The notes under the pieces: generated by a model
Database searches by the model: none
Seen by the model: only the letters and a program-made list of their open reading frames with translations
Told to the model about the DNA's origin: nothing
Part shown: piece by piece, positions 8,566-17,595 of the stretch
Layout of the letters: each line of letters opens with the position of its first letter
Position numbering within the stretch: position 1 is the first letter of the stretch
Made by a program: the position numbers and the translations under genes
Source of the DNA: Bacteroidales bacterium
GTDB taxonomy: Bacteria > Bacteroidota > Bacteroidia > Bacteroidales > P3
Reading direction: 5' to 3'
Assembly: GCA_030523765.1 (NCBI GenBank)
Contig: JAUNHX010000002.1
Location: forward strand, 41,342 to 105,341
DNA: 64,000 bases

Positions 8566-8646
8566 CAAATGCAATCGCGAGAAAAAGCGCTTGCCAATCA
8601 AAGGAAAGTCCTTTGAGGGTTTATAAAAATTAAAACAATTAAAATA

Positions 8647-8799
8647 ATGTTTAAAATTTTTCCATTTAATGCCCAAGCACTTCGGTCGACGGGCAATCAA
8701 GCCCAAAGCGAGAACGGCCTGTTGGCTATCGCTCAGAAAAACAACCCATTTATTAACAACAAAAAGGAGGTAAGAAATGATACACCTTGTTTATTTTGA
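8647..8799 (+). CDS. Possible 50-residue leader ORF overlapping the primase start
   Basis: A small open frame starts at an ATG after an A-rich leader (MFKIFPFNAQALRSTG) and ends 23 bases inside the primase gene, in another frame. Its 3' part runs through the primase Shine-Dalgarno sequence. Ribosomes on this frame would therefore cover or expose that site, as in translational coupling or leader-peptide control. The product matches no family I know, and codon-level evidence is too short to prove that it is translated. Confidence 0.35.
   Translation: MFKIFPFNAQALRSTGNQAQSENGLLAIAQKNNPFINNKKEVRNDTPCLF
8765..8771 (+). promoter_or_regulatory. Strong Shine-Dalgarno of the primase gene
   Basis: AGGAGGT lies 5 bases before the ATG at 8777, a near-perfect match to the anti-Shine-Dalgarno. 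Bacteroidota genes generally lack this element and nearly all other genes in this window have A-rich leaders. It fixes the start at 8777 rather than the in-frame ATG at 8813. Confidence 0.75.
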
Positions 8800-11146
8800 G
8801 AATCGTAGAAAGATGGCTCGCCCCATTCAAAGCCGCGTAGAACTCATGCTATTGCGCGATGCACCCGAACGATTATCCAATCTGACGAAAGCCCGACAAG
8901 GCGATAGCAAAGCCAAAGGTCGCCTGCTTCAATTGGCCTACAACATAGGCTACGCCAACGGTCCGCTGGCTGGCTGCAAGAGTATAGGCAGTCAGTTCTT
9001 CCTCGATGTGGATTGCTATGATGTAGAACGGTCGGAAGCCATCAAAAAACAAATCATGGAGCAAAAAGAGGCCATCGGATTATTGATGCTCGAACGCTCG
9101 GTGAATGGCGGATGGCACCTTATTTGTCGCCGTCAGCAAGGCACCACGATCCTTGAGAACCAGGTGCGTGTGGCTTCGATGCTGCATCTAGAAATGGATA
9201 CCAATACCAAAGACCTTCAGCGTGTGGCTTATGCCACTAGCGCCAGCAAAGAGGATCTGGTTTATCTCGACGATGCGATCTTCACCGAACCGATGACGCC
9301 CGAGGAATGCGAACGTGAATACACATATCTGTTAGAACGGCAGCGTAATGGCGAAGAGCAAGTTCCGAAAAGTGCAAAGAAAGCGAACAAACATTATCTA
9401 AACGATGATAATAACGGAGCTTCGCACCCCAAGAAAACCATCACTGCAACCAACGGCGATGACGACAAGAAGGAGCAATCCGTTTCCGATTCGACCGTAA
9501 AGGAAAAGGGGAACGAGAAAAAGCAATTCCCTACCGAATATAAGGGGATTCCCTATACGGAGATTATAAACAAATATTGGGAGTTGAACAACGACGGCAA
9601 AGAACCCATGAAGGGCGACCGCGATACGCTGACTTATCAGCTGGCTTACGACTTGAGACATATCTGCGGACGCGATGCCGATTGGTTAGATCAGGTGATT
9701 CCTTGTTATGATGGTTTTTCGCCCGAAGAGAAACGCAAAAAGATTGATAGTGCTATGAACGCCAAGATGGAATCAATGCCCTACCGCCTTCGTATTGTGT
9801 TGCAAGCGCTGAAGGCAACAAAGAGTATGACTGCCTGTGGAGGAACCACAACCACTCCTCCCCCACTACCCCAGAAGCTGCCGCCCCTGATAGAACATCT
9901 TACCAAGAATGTGCCCGATATCTATAAGCCTGCCGTAGCTAGCGCCGTATTTCCCTCATTGGGAGCCCATATGCATGGGGTGAAGTTCCGCTATTGGGAC
10001 AATGTGGAACACGAACCTACGATTATGAATGTGCTTATCGGACGGCAGAGTATCGGTAAGGGCTGTATCAAGAAACCCATCGAATATATTATGGATGACA
10101 TCCGTCAGCGCGATATCCCCAACCGGCTGCGCGAGGCGGAATGGAAACAGAAAAATCCTGGAGCCAAGCAGAAGAAAGATCCTCGACCCAACGATATCTG
10201 TATCCAGATACTGATCGACAACATGACCGACGCGGTGTTCAACCAACGTATCGTCGATGCCCACAACAACGGACAGCGGTTCGTTTACAGTATCGTCGAT
10301 GAGATCGATGCCTTGAAGAAAGTTACTTCGCGTGGTACAGCCGACGAGGTGGGTCTGCTTATCCGTAAGGCCTACGACAACTCGATGGGAGGTCAAGATC
10401 GTGTAGGATCCGATTCGGTGACCGGTATTGCTCCAATACGATGGAACTTCAACGCTTCGACTACTCCTCCCAATGCCCGTCGTTTTTTCAACAAGATGTT
10501 GAACGATGGAACAGTGAGTCGACTCGATATCTCGACCATCATCATCAACGAAGGCAACGAGGACAATGCTCCCATCATGGGTATCTACGATCAACAATAT
10601 GCCACCGATTTGAAACCCTATATTGATCGTTTGGAAGCTGCCTACGGCGAGATTGAGTGTCCTGAAGCCAAGGATCTGGCCTTGCAGATGCGACAAGATA
10701 ACAACGATGCTGCACGACTCTACGATTCGGAGGCTTACCGTATCTTTTCCTATCGTGCTAACGTCATTGCTTGGCTCAAAGGAATGGTACTCTATGTGGC
10801 GCACGGATATAAATGGGATGATACGATAGCTGAGTTTGTCCGCTGGAGTCAACAGTACAATCTGTGGTGCAAGATGCTCTATTTCGGTCAGCAGATGGAG
10901 CAAGAGTTGAACGAAGAACTGCAGATTCAACGCCAGTCGGGTCCTCAAAACCTTCTAAGCCTCCTCCCCGATGTGTTTAACCGTGAGCAATACTCACTGA
11001 TGCGACAACAACAGGGTCGCAGCAACGACGGCGGATCTGCCCTCAGAAACTGGATTAATCGTGGATATGTGACTCGCGACGAGAAAACGAACCAATACAT
11101 TAAAACGGAAGAGTATAGGAAAAGAGTTTTAAGTTATGGGTTGTAG
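8777..11146 (+). CDS. Primase/helicase-like protein: VirE_N (BT4734-like) and DUF3987
   Basis: A 789-residue replication-type protein. The N-terminal ~180 residues resemble the BT4734-like/VirE_N domain with archaeo-eukaryotic primase features: an acidic pair D77xD79 (FFLDVDCYD), a histidine motif NGGWH114, and 'TKDLQRVAYATS'. A charged Asn/Asp/Lys linker (about 195-240) leads to a helical PriCT-like segment (about 250-330). Residues ~365-789 match DUF3987, a helicase-like module with GRQSIGKGC (422-430) as a P-loop-like turn and 'YSIVDEIDALKK' as a Walker B-like strand. Such proteins occur on mobile elements and islands in Bacteroidales. No integrase or relaxase is beside it. Its start has an unusually strong Shine-Dalgarno sequence. 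Confidence 0.8.
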   Translation: MIHLVYFENRRKMARPIQSRVELMLLRDAPERLSNLTKARQGDSKAKGRLLQLAYNIGYANGPLAGCKSIGSQFFLDVDCYDVERSEAIKKQIMEQKEAIGLLMLERSVNGGWHLICRRQQGTTILENQVRVASMLHLEMDTNTKDLQRVAYATSASKEDLVYLDDAIFTEPMTPEECEREYTYLLERQRNGEEQVPKSAKKANKHYLNDDNNGASHPKKTITATNGDDDKKEQSVSDSTVKEKGNEKKQFPTEYKGIPYTEIINKYWELNNDGKEPMKGDRDTLTYQLAYDLRHICGRDADWLDQVIPCYDGFSPEEKRKKIDSAMNAKMESMPYRLRIVLQALKATKSMTACGGTTTTPPPLPQKLPPLIEHLTKNVPDIYKPAVASAVFPSLGAHMHGVKFRYWDNVEHEPTIMNVLIGRQSIGKGCIKKPIEYIMDDIRQRDIPNRLREAEWKQKNPGAKQKKDPRPNDICIQILIDNMTDAVFNQRIVDAHNNGQRFVYSIVDEIDALKKVTSRGTADEVGLLIRKAYDNSMGGQDRVGSDSVTGIAPIRWNFNASTTPPNARRFFNKMLNDGTVSRLDISTIIINEGNEDNAPIMGIYDQQYATDLKPYIDRLEAAYGEIECPEAKDLALQMRQDNNDAARLYDSEAYRIFSYRANVIAWLKGMVLYVAHGYKWDDTIAEFVRWSQQYNLWCKMLYFGQQMEQELNEELQIQRQSGPQNLLSLLPDVFNREQYSLMRQQQGRSNDGGSALRNWINRGYVTRDEKTNQYIKTEEYRKRVLSYGL

Positions 11147-11153
11147 GTTAGGG

Positions 11154-11182
11154 GTTATCGGTTCGGAGTTATCGGTTCGGAG
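11154..11182. repeat. 14-bp tandem duplication
   Basis: GTTATCGGTTCGGA occurs twice head to tail (11154-11167 and 11168-11181), beginning 8 bases after the primase stop codon. Confidence 0.8.
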
Positions 11183-11266
11183 TGATATTTTATAGGTCAG
11201 TTTAATTATGCATCCATATTATATTGTTAAAACATTAATAATAATGCTGTTGAACTACTGAGGCTT

Positions 11267-11300
11267 CCTGAGGGGATCTCATCAATAAGGTCCCCTTAGG
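11267..11300 (+). terminator. Stem-loop downstream of the primase gene
   Basis: CCTGAGGGGA pairs with TCCCCTTAGG across a 14-base loop with one mismatch. A weak T-containing tract (TTCTT) follows, so it may be a terminator or only a structured element. Confidence 0.45.
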
Positions 11301-11368
11301 TTCTTCGAGTAAAGCTCTGTTGGGATCTTCGTCGAGATAATCCATAATTTGGAGAGCGATATAGAAAG

Positions 11369-11392
11369 CGTCACAGCGTCACAACGTCACAG
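11369..11392. repeat. Distal copy of the CGTCACAR triple repeat
   Basis: Three 8-bp units, CGTCACAG, CGTCACAA and CGTCACAG. It is the exact reverse complement of 5370-5393 over all 24 bases and differs from 5236-5259 at one base. Together with the palindrome it brackets the whole island. Confidence 0.85.
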
Positions 11393-11549
11393 TTCTTTTT
11401 AAGCGATACCCCATTTGAAGTGATACCTTTTTCAGGCGATAGTGATAGCAAATGGTTACGCTGATGGTGTAGAGCTATATACAAAGCATCCTACACAATA
11501 AAAAAGGAATAATTGAGTTATTTACGTGTTATTTTTGATATCGAATACT

Positions 11550-14500
11550 ATGTATATACGCCACTATATCCTCCTTATTGCCCTCCTAGCATCGTCGTGC
11601 GCCTTGCGAGCTCAAGGCTTTGGCGAGCATTCGGTATTGCAGCAGGGAACCTGGTACAAACTAAGCATTGCTGAAACAGGTATCTACCGACTGACGACGA
11701 CCGACTTGGCTTGGCTGAAAGGGAAGTCGACCAACCAATTGGCCCTCTATGGTGGTACGGGCGCTGTGATGAGTGCTGAGAATAGCATTGCCCGTCCCAA
11801 AGATCTGACCCCTTGTGCTATCGAAGTGGTGGACCGCAACGGCAACGGATCTTTCGATGACGATGATTATATTTTATTCTATGCCGAAGGACCCGATACG
11901 TGGCAATACAACAGTGCCACAAAGCGTTACCAACATCAGCGACATCCTTACGACAACTATAATTACATGTTCCTCACCCTTTCTGACAACGGCGCCAAAC
12001 GTATTGCTACCGCCGAAAAGGTGACGAGCAACCGTACTGTTGATAGTTATACTGCTCGTTCTTTTTACGAGAAAGATCTGATTAACACCCACAATACGGG
12101 CCAGGTATGGGTAGGTGAAGGCTTCTCTAATGCCAGTCAGCAACGTTCGTTCACCCTTACCTTGCCTCACATCAAAGCCAACAGCCCAGTGAGTTGCCGC
12201 ATAGCTCTGGCCAGTATTGCCAACGGCAACAGCCAGTTTTCGGTATCGCTCAACGGCTCTACTCAAAACAATGAGTTTACTCCCGCTGCCTATTATAACA
12301 TTATGAGTGCCAACTATACAAGCAGCAATGCCGCACTCACCTTTTCTATCAACTACTCCTCCCCTATCAGTTCGGCGATAGGCTATCTCGATTTTATCGA
12401 GGTCAACGCCGAAGCGCCTCTCCGTTTTGTAGGGAGTCAGCTACCTTTCCGCAATCATTTATACACCGACAGTCTTGCGGTTCAGTATGTGATGAGTGGA
12501 GCTAGCAGTCAGGTTACCATATGGGATGTAACCGATATCAACAACATTGAACGCCCCGCGCTCACGCTTTCGGGCAACACCCTTACTTTTGGTGCCACCA
12601 CCGAACAAGTACATGAATTTGTAGCCTTCGATGGCAGCAGTTTTCTTTCGCCAGCCATCATTAGTAGCCTGTCCAATCAAGACATTCGAGGTCAAGGCAA
12701 TCCCGATATGATCATCGTGACCAACTCTCAATTTATGACTCAAGCAGAGCAATTGGCCACACTCCATACCCTTTTCGACAATATGGAGGTTCAGGTGTGG
12801 AGCCAAGAAGAGGTATTCAACGAGTTTTCTGAAGGCAAGAAAGACCCGATGGCTATCCGCGAGATGTTCCGAATGTTTAACAAGAGAGCTGAGACCGATC
12901 CCTCGATACGGCGTCCTACCCATCTGCTTATGTTTGGCAAAGGGACATACGATAACCGCGATTTGCTCAACAATCAGATACCTACGGTGGTAACCTACCA
13001 GTCGCCCACCTCGTTTACCACCGATGGTGCTTTTTCGGCGAGCGACGATATGTTGGGCTATTTGGGCGACAGCGAAGCGGGCCGTACCTATGAGAGTCTC
13101 GATCTCGCCATAGGTCGCCTTCCTGCCCGCAGTACGGCCGAAGCCAATCTGCTGGTTGATAAGATAGAACGTTATTTAATGAAAAACGATCTTGGATTGA
13201 GCGATGTTCGTGGCGATTGGCGCAACTACGTTACCCTCCTTGCCGACGATGCCGATCCTAGCTGCGCGAGCGATGTAGATTTTGCCCTTTCTAGCGAAAA
13301 CATTTCCTCACTGATAGAGGAACGCTACCCTTGGATTAACCTAGAGAAGATCTACGCCGATGCCTACCAACAACAAAGTGGCGCTATCGGTTCCTATTAT
13401 CCCGATGCCACGAATGCGTTGAAACAGCGTATGAACTACGGATGCCTCCTGCTCAACTACATAGGTCACGGATCGGACCAATATATTGGTACTGAACGAT
13501 ACATGCAGGAAACAGATATGGCCAACTATACGAATACCAACCAGTTGGCATTCTTTGTAACCAGCACTTGCAGCTTTGGTAAATACGACCGGCTGGACGG
13601 CAATTGCGGTGCGGAGATGTTTATGCTTTCGCAAGGTGCGGGTGTGGGAGCAGTAGCTGCGGCTCGTCCTATTTCACATATCCGATCCTTCAACACAGCG
13701 TTGGTGATGAACACCCTAGACAACAATAATAGCGTAGGAGAAGCCTTACGCATTACCAAAAACAGCTATCCCTTATCGCAAAACAAAGCTATCACGCTGT
13801 TGGGCGACCCAGCACTTCACCTTTCGGTGCCTGAGCTGAACATTCGGGTAACGGCCATTAACGGTCGTATGGTAGATACCGCTGTGGCTGATAGCTGCTT
13901 GGTGCTCTCGGAAGTGACTGTGGAGGGGGTGATTGAAGACGACAACGGAGCGCTTCAAAGCAATTTCGACGGATTGATCTACCCTATCGTTTTTGATCGT
14001 CCTACCCAATGTCGCACGCTAGCCAACGACAATGAAGGCACGGAGGTCGATTTCACCCAACAAAAGAATATATTATATAAAGGTGTCGACTCGGTTGTGA
14101 ATGGTCGCTTCAGCTACTCATTCATTGTTCCGCGCGATGTATCCTACCAATTTGGACAAGGGAAGTTAAGCCATTACGCCAAATCGGCCTCTACCGATGC
14201 TAGCGGCTCGTATCAGAACATTCTGTTTGGTGGGTTCAACGATTCGGTCGACCTATCGGAAACGCGTCCTGAGATACGTCTCTTTATGAACGACAGCAAT
14301 TTTGTAAGCGGCGGACTCACCAATGAGGACCCTTCGCTTTATGCTATCCTTTGGGACGAGGTGGGCATCAACGCTGTGGGTAGCGGTATGGGACACGATA
14401 TTACAGCCATTCTTGACGACAATCCCAACGATCTAATTATTCTCAACGATTTTTATCAAACCGATATTGCCGATGGACATCGAGGATATATCCGCTACGA

Positions 14501-14915
14501 TTTCTCGACGCTCGCTCCTGGACGTCACACGCTGACGCTAAAAGCGTGGAATATTTACAATTATTCAAACCAAGCTAGCATCGAGTTTGTGGTTCAGTCG
14601 GCCGATACTGCCTCCATAGGTCGTTTCTTTGCCTACCCCAACCCGGCCACCGAACAGACGGTGATACACCTTGAGCACAACTGTCCACAGGGTATCAACA
14701 GCGCGGTGGTGACCATCTTCGATATGCGAGGGCAGCAGGTACGACAGTTCTCTCCCTCCATCAACAACGATTCGTTTGTGGTTGATCCCATCCATTGGGA
14801 TTTCTGTACCGAAGGAGGGGCTGCATTGCAGAGAGGCATTTATCTAGTTAGAGGAATCCTTACTACCACCGATGGAGAAACGCTTGTGGCAGCCACCCGT
14901 TTGGTGAAGCTCTAA
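11550..14915 (+). CDS. porU: Type IX secretion system sortase PorU
   Basis: A 1121-residue surface C25 (gingipain-type) cysteine peptidase. In the T9SS it cleaves C-terminal signal domains from exported proteins and attaches them to anionic LPS. The ATG at 11550 (MYIRHYILLIALLASS) gives a signal peptide; the frame opens with a GTG at 11526. An N-terminal beta-rich region of about 380 residues precedes the C25 domain, which begins 'PDMIIVTNSQF' and contains 'HLLMFGKGTYDNR'. The catalytic pair is visible as His640 in NYIGHG and Cys674 in TSTCSFGKYD. The C-terminus has a 'FAYPNPATE' type IX-like domain. porV follows, the conserved order. Confidence 0.92.
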   Translation: MYIRHYILLIALLASSCALRAQGFGEHSVLQQGTWYKLSIAETGIYRLTTTDLAWLKGKSTNQLALYGGTGAVMSAENSIARPKDLTPCAIEVVDRNGNGSFDDDDYILFYAEGPDTWQYNSATKRYQHQRHPYDNYNYMFLTLSDNGAKRIATAEKVTSNRTVDSYTARSFYEKDLINTHNTGQVWVGEGFSNASQQRSFTLTLPHIKANSPVSCRIALASIANGNSQFSVSLNGSTQNNEFTPAAYYNIMSANYTSSNAALTFSINYSSPISSAIGYLDFIEVNAEAPLRFVGSQLPFRNHLYTDSLAVQYVMSGASSQVTIWDVTDINNIERPALTLSGNTLTFGATTEQVHEFVAFDGSSFLSPAIISSLSNQDIRGQGNPDMIIVTNSQFMTQAEQLATLHTLFDNMEVQVWSQEEVFNEFSEGKKDPMAIREMFRMFNKRAETDPSIRRPTHLLMFGKGTYDNRDLLNNQIPTVVTYQSPTSFTTDGAFSASDDMLGYLGDSEAGRTYESLDLAIGRLPARSTAEANLLVDKIERYLMKNDLGLSDVRGDWRNYVTLLADDADPSCASDVDFALSSENISSLIEERYPWINLEKIYADAYQQQSGAIGSYYPDATNALKQRMNYGCLLLNYIGHGSDQYIGTERYMQETDMANYTNTNQLAFFVTSTCSFGKYDRLDGNCGAEMFMLSQGAGVGAVAAARPISHIRSFNTALVMNTLDNNNSVGEALRITKNSYPLSQNKAITLLGDPALHLSVPELNIRVTAINGRMVDTAVADSCLVLSEVTVEGVIEDDNGALQSNFDGLIYPIVFDRPTQCRTLANDNEGTEVDFTQQKNILYKGVDSVVNGRFSYSFIVPRDVSYQFGQGKLSHYAKSASTDASGSYQNILFGGFNDSVDLSETRPEIRLFMNDSNFVSGGLTNEDPSLYAILWDEVGINAVGSGMGHDITAILDDNPNDLIILNDFYQTDIADGHRGYIRYDFSTLAPGRHTLTLKAWNIYNYSNQASIEFVVQSADTASIGRFFAYPNPATEQTVIHLEHNCPQGINSAVVTIFDMRGQQVRQFSPSINNDSFVVDPIHWDFCTEGGAALQRGIYLVRGILTTTDGETLVAATRLVKL

Positions 14916-15057
14916 TTGACTGGCAATGCATCAAAAAAAATAACAACCACCCAAACAATAAAAACAATATATTGTCGTTTACCCTATCACATCACCTCTT
15001 TTTTTTACAATCATTGAAGAGTTGATTTCATTAATAAAACTAAGTAGAGAATAGAAA

Positions 15058-16239
15058 ATGAGAAATTTTGCCAAATTTTTCCTCTTGACCGCTGGATTGC
15101 TTCTTGCTTCCAGTTCATTGATGGCACAAACCAACTACTCGGGTCAGCAAGGTAATTACATCCTTACGGGTCTTCCCATCTTGCTTACTGCTCCCGATGC
15201 TATTTCGAGCGGTATGGGTGACGTGGGTGCCGCTACCACTCCCGACATTTATTCAGCCCACTGGAACAACGCCAAATTTGCCTTTGCCGACGAAAAATTC
15301 AGCATCGGTACCACCTATACCCCTTGGATGCGCAAATTGAACGTAAGCGATATGAACTTCCTTTATTTGGGAGGATTCTACCGTTTGAGTAACCGCAACG
15401 CTGTAGCTGCATCGTTGACCTATTTCACCACTGGCGAGATTGATCATACCGATGAATTGGGGACCGTTTTAGGACAGTTTACTCCCTACGAGATTTCGTT
15501 CGATGTTACCTATTCCATGAAACTGACCGACAATCTGGCATTGGGTGCTACAGGTCGCTTTATGAGCAGCAACCTGACCAACAACCTAGATGTGCAGGGT
15601 ATGTCGACCAAAGCTGCCAACGCTGCTGCAGCCGATGTAGGACTTTACTATGAGAACGATATCGACCAGAGTCAAACGGTAGCTGCGGGTCTCTTTATCA
15701 GTAACCTCGGTTCTAAACTACGTTATTCTGACAACAACACCGAAGCCGATTTCTTGCCTGCCAACCTCCGTATTGGTGGTCGCTATACATATAATATTGA
15801 TCAATACAACCGCGTGAACCTGATGGCTGACGTGAATAAGCTCCTAGTGGCTACGCCTCCTATTGTTGACGAAAATACTGGCGAGGTTTACGGTCGCGAT
15901 GCCTCCTATTCTGAATATCAGACCCTCAGTTCTATGCAGAGCGCTCTCTACTCCTTTAGCGATGCTCCTGGCGGATTCAAAGAGGAGATGCGCGAGCTGC
16001 AGCTGAGTGTGGGTGGTGAATATTGGTACAGCAACACCTTTGTGGCCCGTGCTGGTTATTTCTACGAACACGAAACCAAAGGTGGACGTCAGTACCTCAC
16101 CCTCGGTGCAGGTCTGCGCTACAACACCTTCGATTTTAGTCTTTCCTACCTCATTCCTACCACCAAACTCGACAACAATCCTCTATCCAATACTGTCCGC
16201 ATTTCGCTGACGTGGAATATGAAGAAGAAAAACGCTTAA
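15058..16239 (+). CDS. porV: Type IX secretion outer membrane channel component PorV
   Basis: A 393-residue outer membrane beta-barrel of the FadL-like PorV/LptO family, with a signal peptide (residues 1-24, ending SLMAQ). The diagnostic N-terminal block 'LTAPDAISSGMGDVGAATTPD' followed by 'SAHWNNAKFAF' is present. The C-terminus ends in a typical barrel strand. In the T9SS, PorV carries substrates from the SprA translocon to the PorU sortase, which is encoded just upstream. It is spaced 142 bases from porU and overlaps the open frame, but not the true start, of ispF. Confidence 0.92.
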   Translation: MRNFAKFFLLTAGLLLASSSLMAQTNYSGQQGNYILTGLPILLTAPDAISSGMGDVGAATTPDIYSAHWNNAKFAFADEKFSIGTTYTPWMRKLNVSDMNFLYLGGFYRLSNRNAVAASLTYFTTGEIDHTDELGTVLGQFTPYEISFDVTYSMKLTDNLALGATGRFMSSNLTNNLDVQGMSTKAANAAAADVGLYYENDIDQSQTVAAGLFISNLGSKLRYSDNNTEADFLPANLRIGGRYTYNIDQYNRVNLMADVNKLLVATPPIVDENTGEVYGRDASYSEYQTLSSMQSALYSFSDAPGGFKEEMRELQLSVGGEYWYSNTFVARAGYFYEHETKGGRQYLTLGAGLRYNTFDFSLSYLIPTTKLDNNPLSNTVRISLTWNMKKKNA

Positions 16240-16277
16240 AAACTCTTCATCAACAAAACTATAAACAAGAAGGAATC

Positions 16278-16760
16278 ATGAAATTTCGCACTGGTATAGG
16301 ATTTGACGTCCATCAGCTGAGAGAGGGAATTCCCCTTTGGCTAGGAGGTATCCGCATTGAGCACACCCACGGGTTGTTGGGTCATAGCGATGCCGATGTG
16401 CTTATTCATGCTATTTGCGACGCCTTACTGGGTGCTGCCGCTCTCGGTGATATAGGCCAGCATTTCCCCGATACCGACCCCGCTTACAAAGGCATCGATA
16501 GCAAGAAACTGCTTAGTAATGTGTGCCTTCTTCTTCGTCAAAAAGGATATAGCATTGGGAATGTGGACGCCATCATCTGCGCCCAAAAGCCTAAACTGAT
16601 GCCCCATATACCCGCTATGCGACAGGTTTTATCGGAAGTGATGGATATCGATATTGACGACCTCTCTATCAAGGCGACCACCACCGAGCATTTGGGATTC
16701 GAAGGGCGCGGTGAAGGTATCTCCTCTTATGCCTCTGTACTGATTTACAAAAACCAATAG
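16278..16760 (+). CDS. ispF: 2-C-methyl-D-erythritol 2,4-cyclodiphosphate synthase
   Basis: IspF catalyses the cyclisation step of the MEP isoprenoid pathway in the cytoplasm, forming a trimer with a zinc site. The metal-binding DVH (Asp10, His12 in GIGFDVHQL) is present, as are the family signatures 'GHSDADVLIHAICDALLGA', 'ALGDIGQHFPDTDP' and 'KATTTEHLGFEGRGEGI'. The length (160 residues) is normal. The ATG at 16278 fits all homologues and is preceded by AAGGA; the frame extends upstream through GTG at 16212 into porV. clpS begins three bases after the stop, so the two are probably co-transcribed. Confidence 0.95.
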   Translation: MKFRTGIGFDVHQLREGIPLWLGGIRIEHTHGLLGHSDADVLIHAICDALLGAAALGDIGQHFPDTDPAYKGIDSKKLLSNVCLLLRQKGYSIGNVDAIICAQKPKLMPHIPAMRQVLSEVMDIDIDDLSIKATTTEHLGFEGRGEGISSYASVLIYKNQ

Positions 16761-16762
16761 CT

Positions 16763-17044
16763 ATGGAAAAGCAGCAAGAGCAACATCAATTTGAAGAAGA
16801 TCTCGATGTGTTGGAAGACGACGGCTGTGTACTGGTGCTATACAACGATGACTACCACACCTTCGATTACGTTATCAAAGCCCTTGTCGACATTTGTCGC
16901 CACACCTATGAACAAGCTGAACAATGCTCTATTATTGTCCATACTCGCGGTAAATGCTCCATCAAACACGGTAGCTATGAGGAATTGCTTCCAATGCATA
17001 CCGCACTGTTGGACAAGCAACTTACGACAGAAATAATTAAATAA
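16763..17044 (+). CDS. clpS: ATP-dependent Clp protease adaptor ClpS
   Basis: A 93-residue adaptor that delivers N-degron substrates to ClpA/ClpC-ClpP. The core motif LYNDDYHTFDYVI supplies the Asn-Asp-Asp residues that hold the substrate N-terminus, followed by the helical 'ALVDICRHTYEQAEQ' and 'HTRGKCSIKHGSYEEL', where family members carry 'V..G.A.V..G..E.A'. An acidic, Gln-rich N-terminal tail of about 20 residues is typical. It lies between ispF (3 bases away) and the nfeD-like gene (10 bases away), in a tight plus-strand run. Confidence 0.9.
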   Translation: MEKQQEQHQFEEDLDVLEDDGCVLVLYNDDYHTFDYVIKALVDICRHTYEQAEQCSIIVHTRGKCSIKHGSYEELLPMHTALLDKQLTTEIIK

Positions 17045-17054
17045 ATACATTCCT

Positions 17055-17543
17055 ATGTCCTGGCCTATTATCATCATCGTCCTTATTATCGGACTTGTAC
17101 TTGTGGCACTCGAGATTATCGCCATTCCAGGCGGCATAGCAGGTGCTATTGGCGGACTCTTAGCCATTTTGGCCGTATGGCAAACCTATGCTTCTCACGG
17201 ACATGTGGCAGGCAACATTATGCTGCTTAGTTCGATCGCCGTTCTTATCATACTCATTGTAGTCCTTATGAAATCAAAAACATGGAACCGTGTGAGTTTG
17301 CATGAAGCGGTAGACAGCAAGGTAAACACTGTTGATGCGAACGAAATCAAGGTGGGTTCGAAAGGAGTGACCATTACCCGTTTGGCTCCTTCTGGCAACG
17401 CTATGATACAAGACCAAGTGGTAGAGGTGCATACGGTAAGCGAGTTTGTTGATCCCGACCAACCTATCGAGGTAATAGAGATTGAAGGCTACCGTATCAT
17501 GGTGCGTTCTCTCAACGACCAAGAACAGAATGTATCCCAATAA
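17055..17543 (+). CDS. NfeD-like membrane protein
   Basis: A 162-residue inner membrane protein. Residues 1-75 hold about three transmembrane segments (IIIIVLIIGLVLVALEI, then a Gly/Ala-rich 'GGIAGAIGGLLAILA', then 'IMLLSSIAVLIILIVVLM'). The C-terminal ~85 residues form the small OB-fold domain of the NfeD family ('VGSKGVTITRLAPSGNAMI', 'IEVIEIEGYRIMVR'). NfeD proteins work with flotillins in membrane organisation, and the next gene is indeed floA. This is the short NfeD type without the N-terminal ClpP-like protease. Expression is probably shared with clpS and floA. Confidence 0.88.
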   Translation: MSWPIIIIVLIIGLVLVALEIIAIPGGIAGAIGGLLAILAVWQTYASHGHVAGNIMLLSSIAVLIILIVVLMKSKTWNRVSLHEAVDSKVNTVDANEIKVGSKGVTITRLAPSGNAMIQDQVVEVHTVSEFVDPDQPIEVIEIEGYRIMVRSLNDQEQNVSQ

Positions 17544-17595
17544 CCCAATATGTAATTCAATTCATTCATTCATTAATCAATAAATACAACAACCT

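Larger units (their letters stand above)
8038..8646. other. Divergent intergenic region of the island
   Basis: About 600 bases separate gene A (minus) from the primase unit (plus). It holds promoter-like boxes for both directions (8206-8213 and 8558-8565). I see no further gene or strong repeat. Confidence 0.6.
11147..11549. other. Right edge of the island, upstream of porU
   Basis: About 400 bases without a gene. It contains a 14-bp tandem duplication just after the primase stop, a stem-loop at 11267-11300, the third CGTCACAR array at 11369-11392, and presumably the porU promoter, although I see no clear TAnnTTTG box. Confidence 0.55.
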
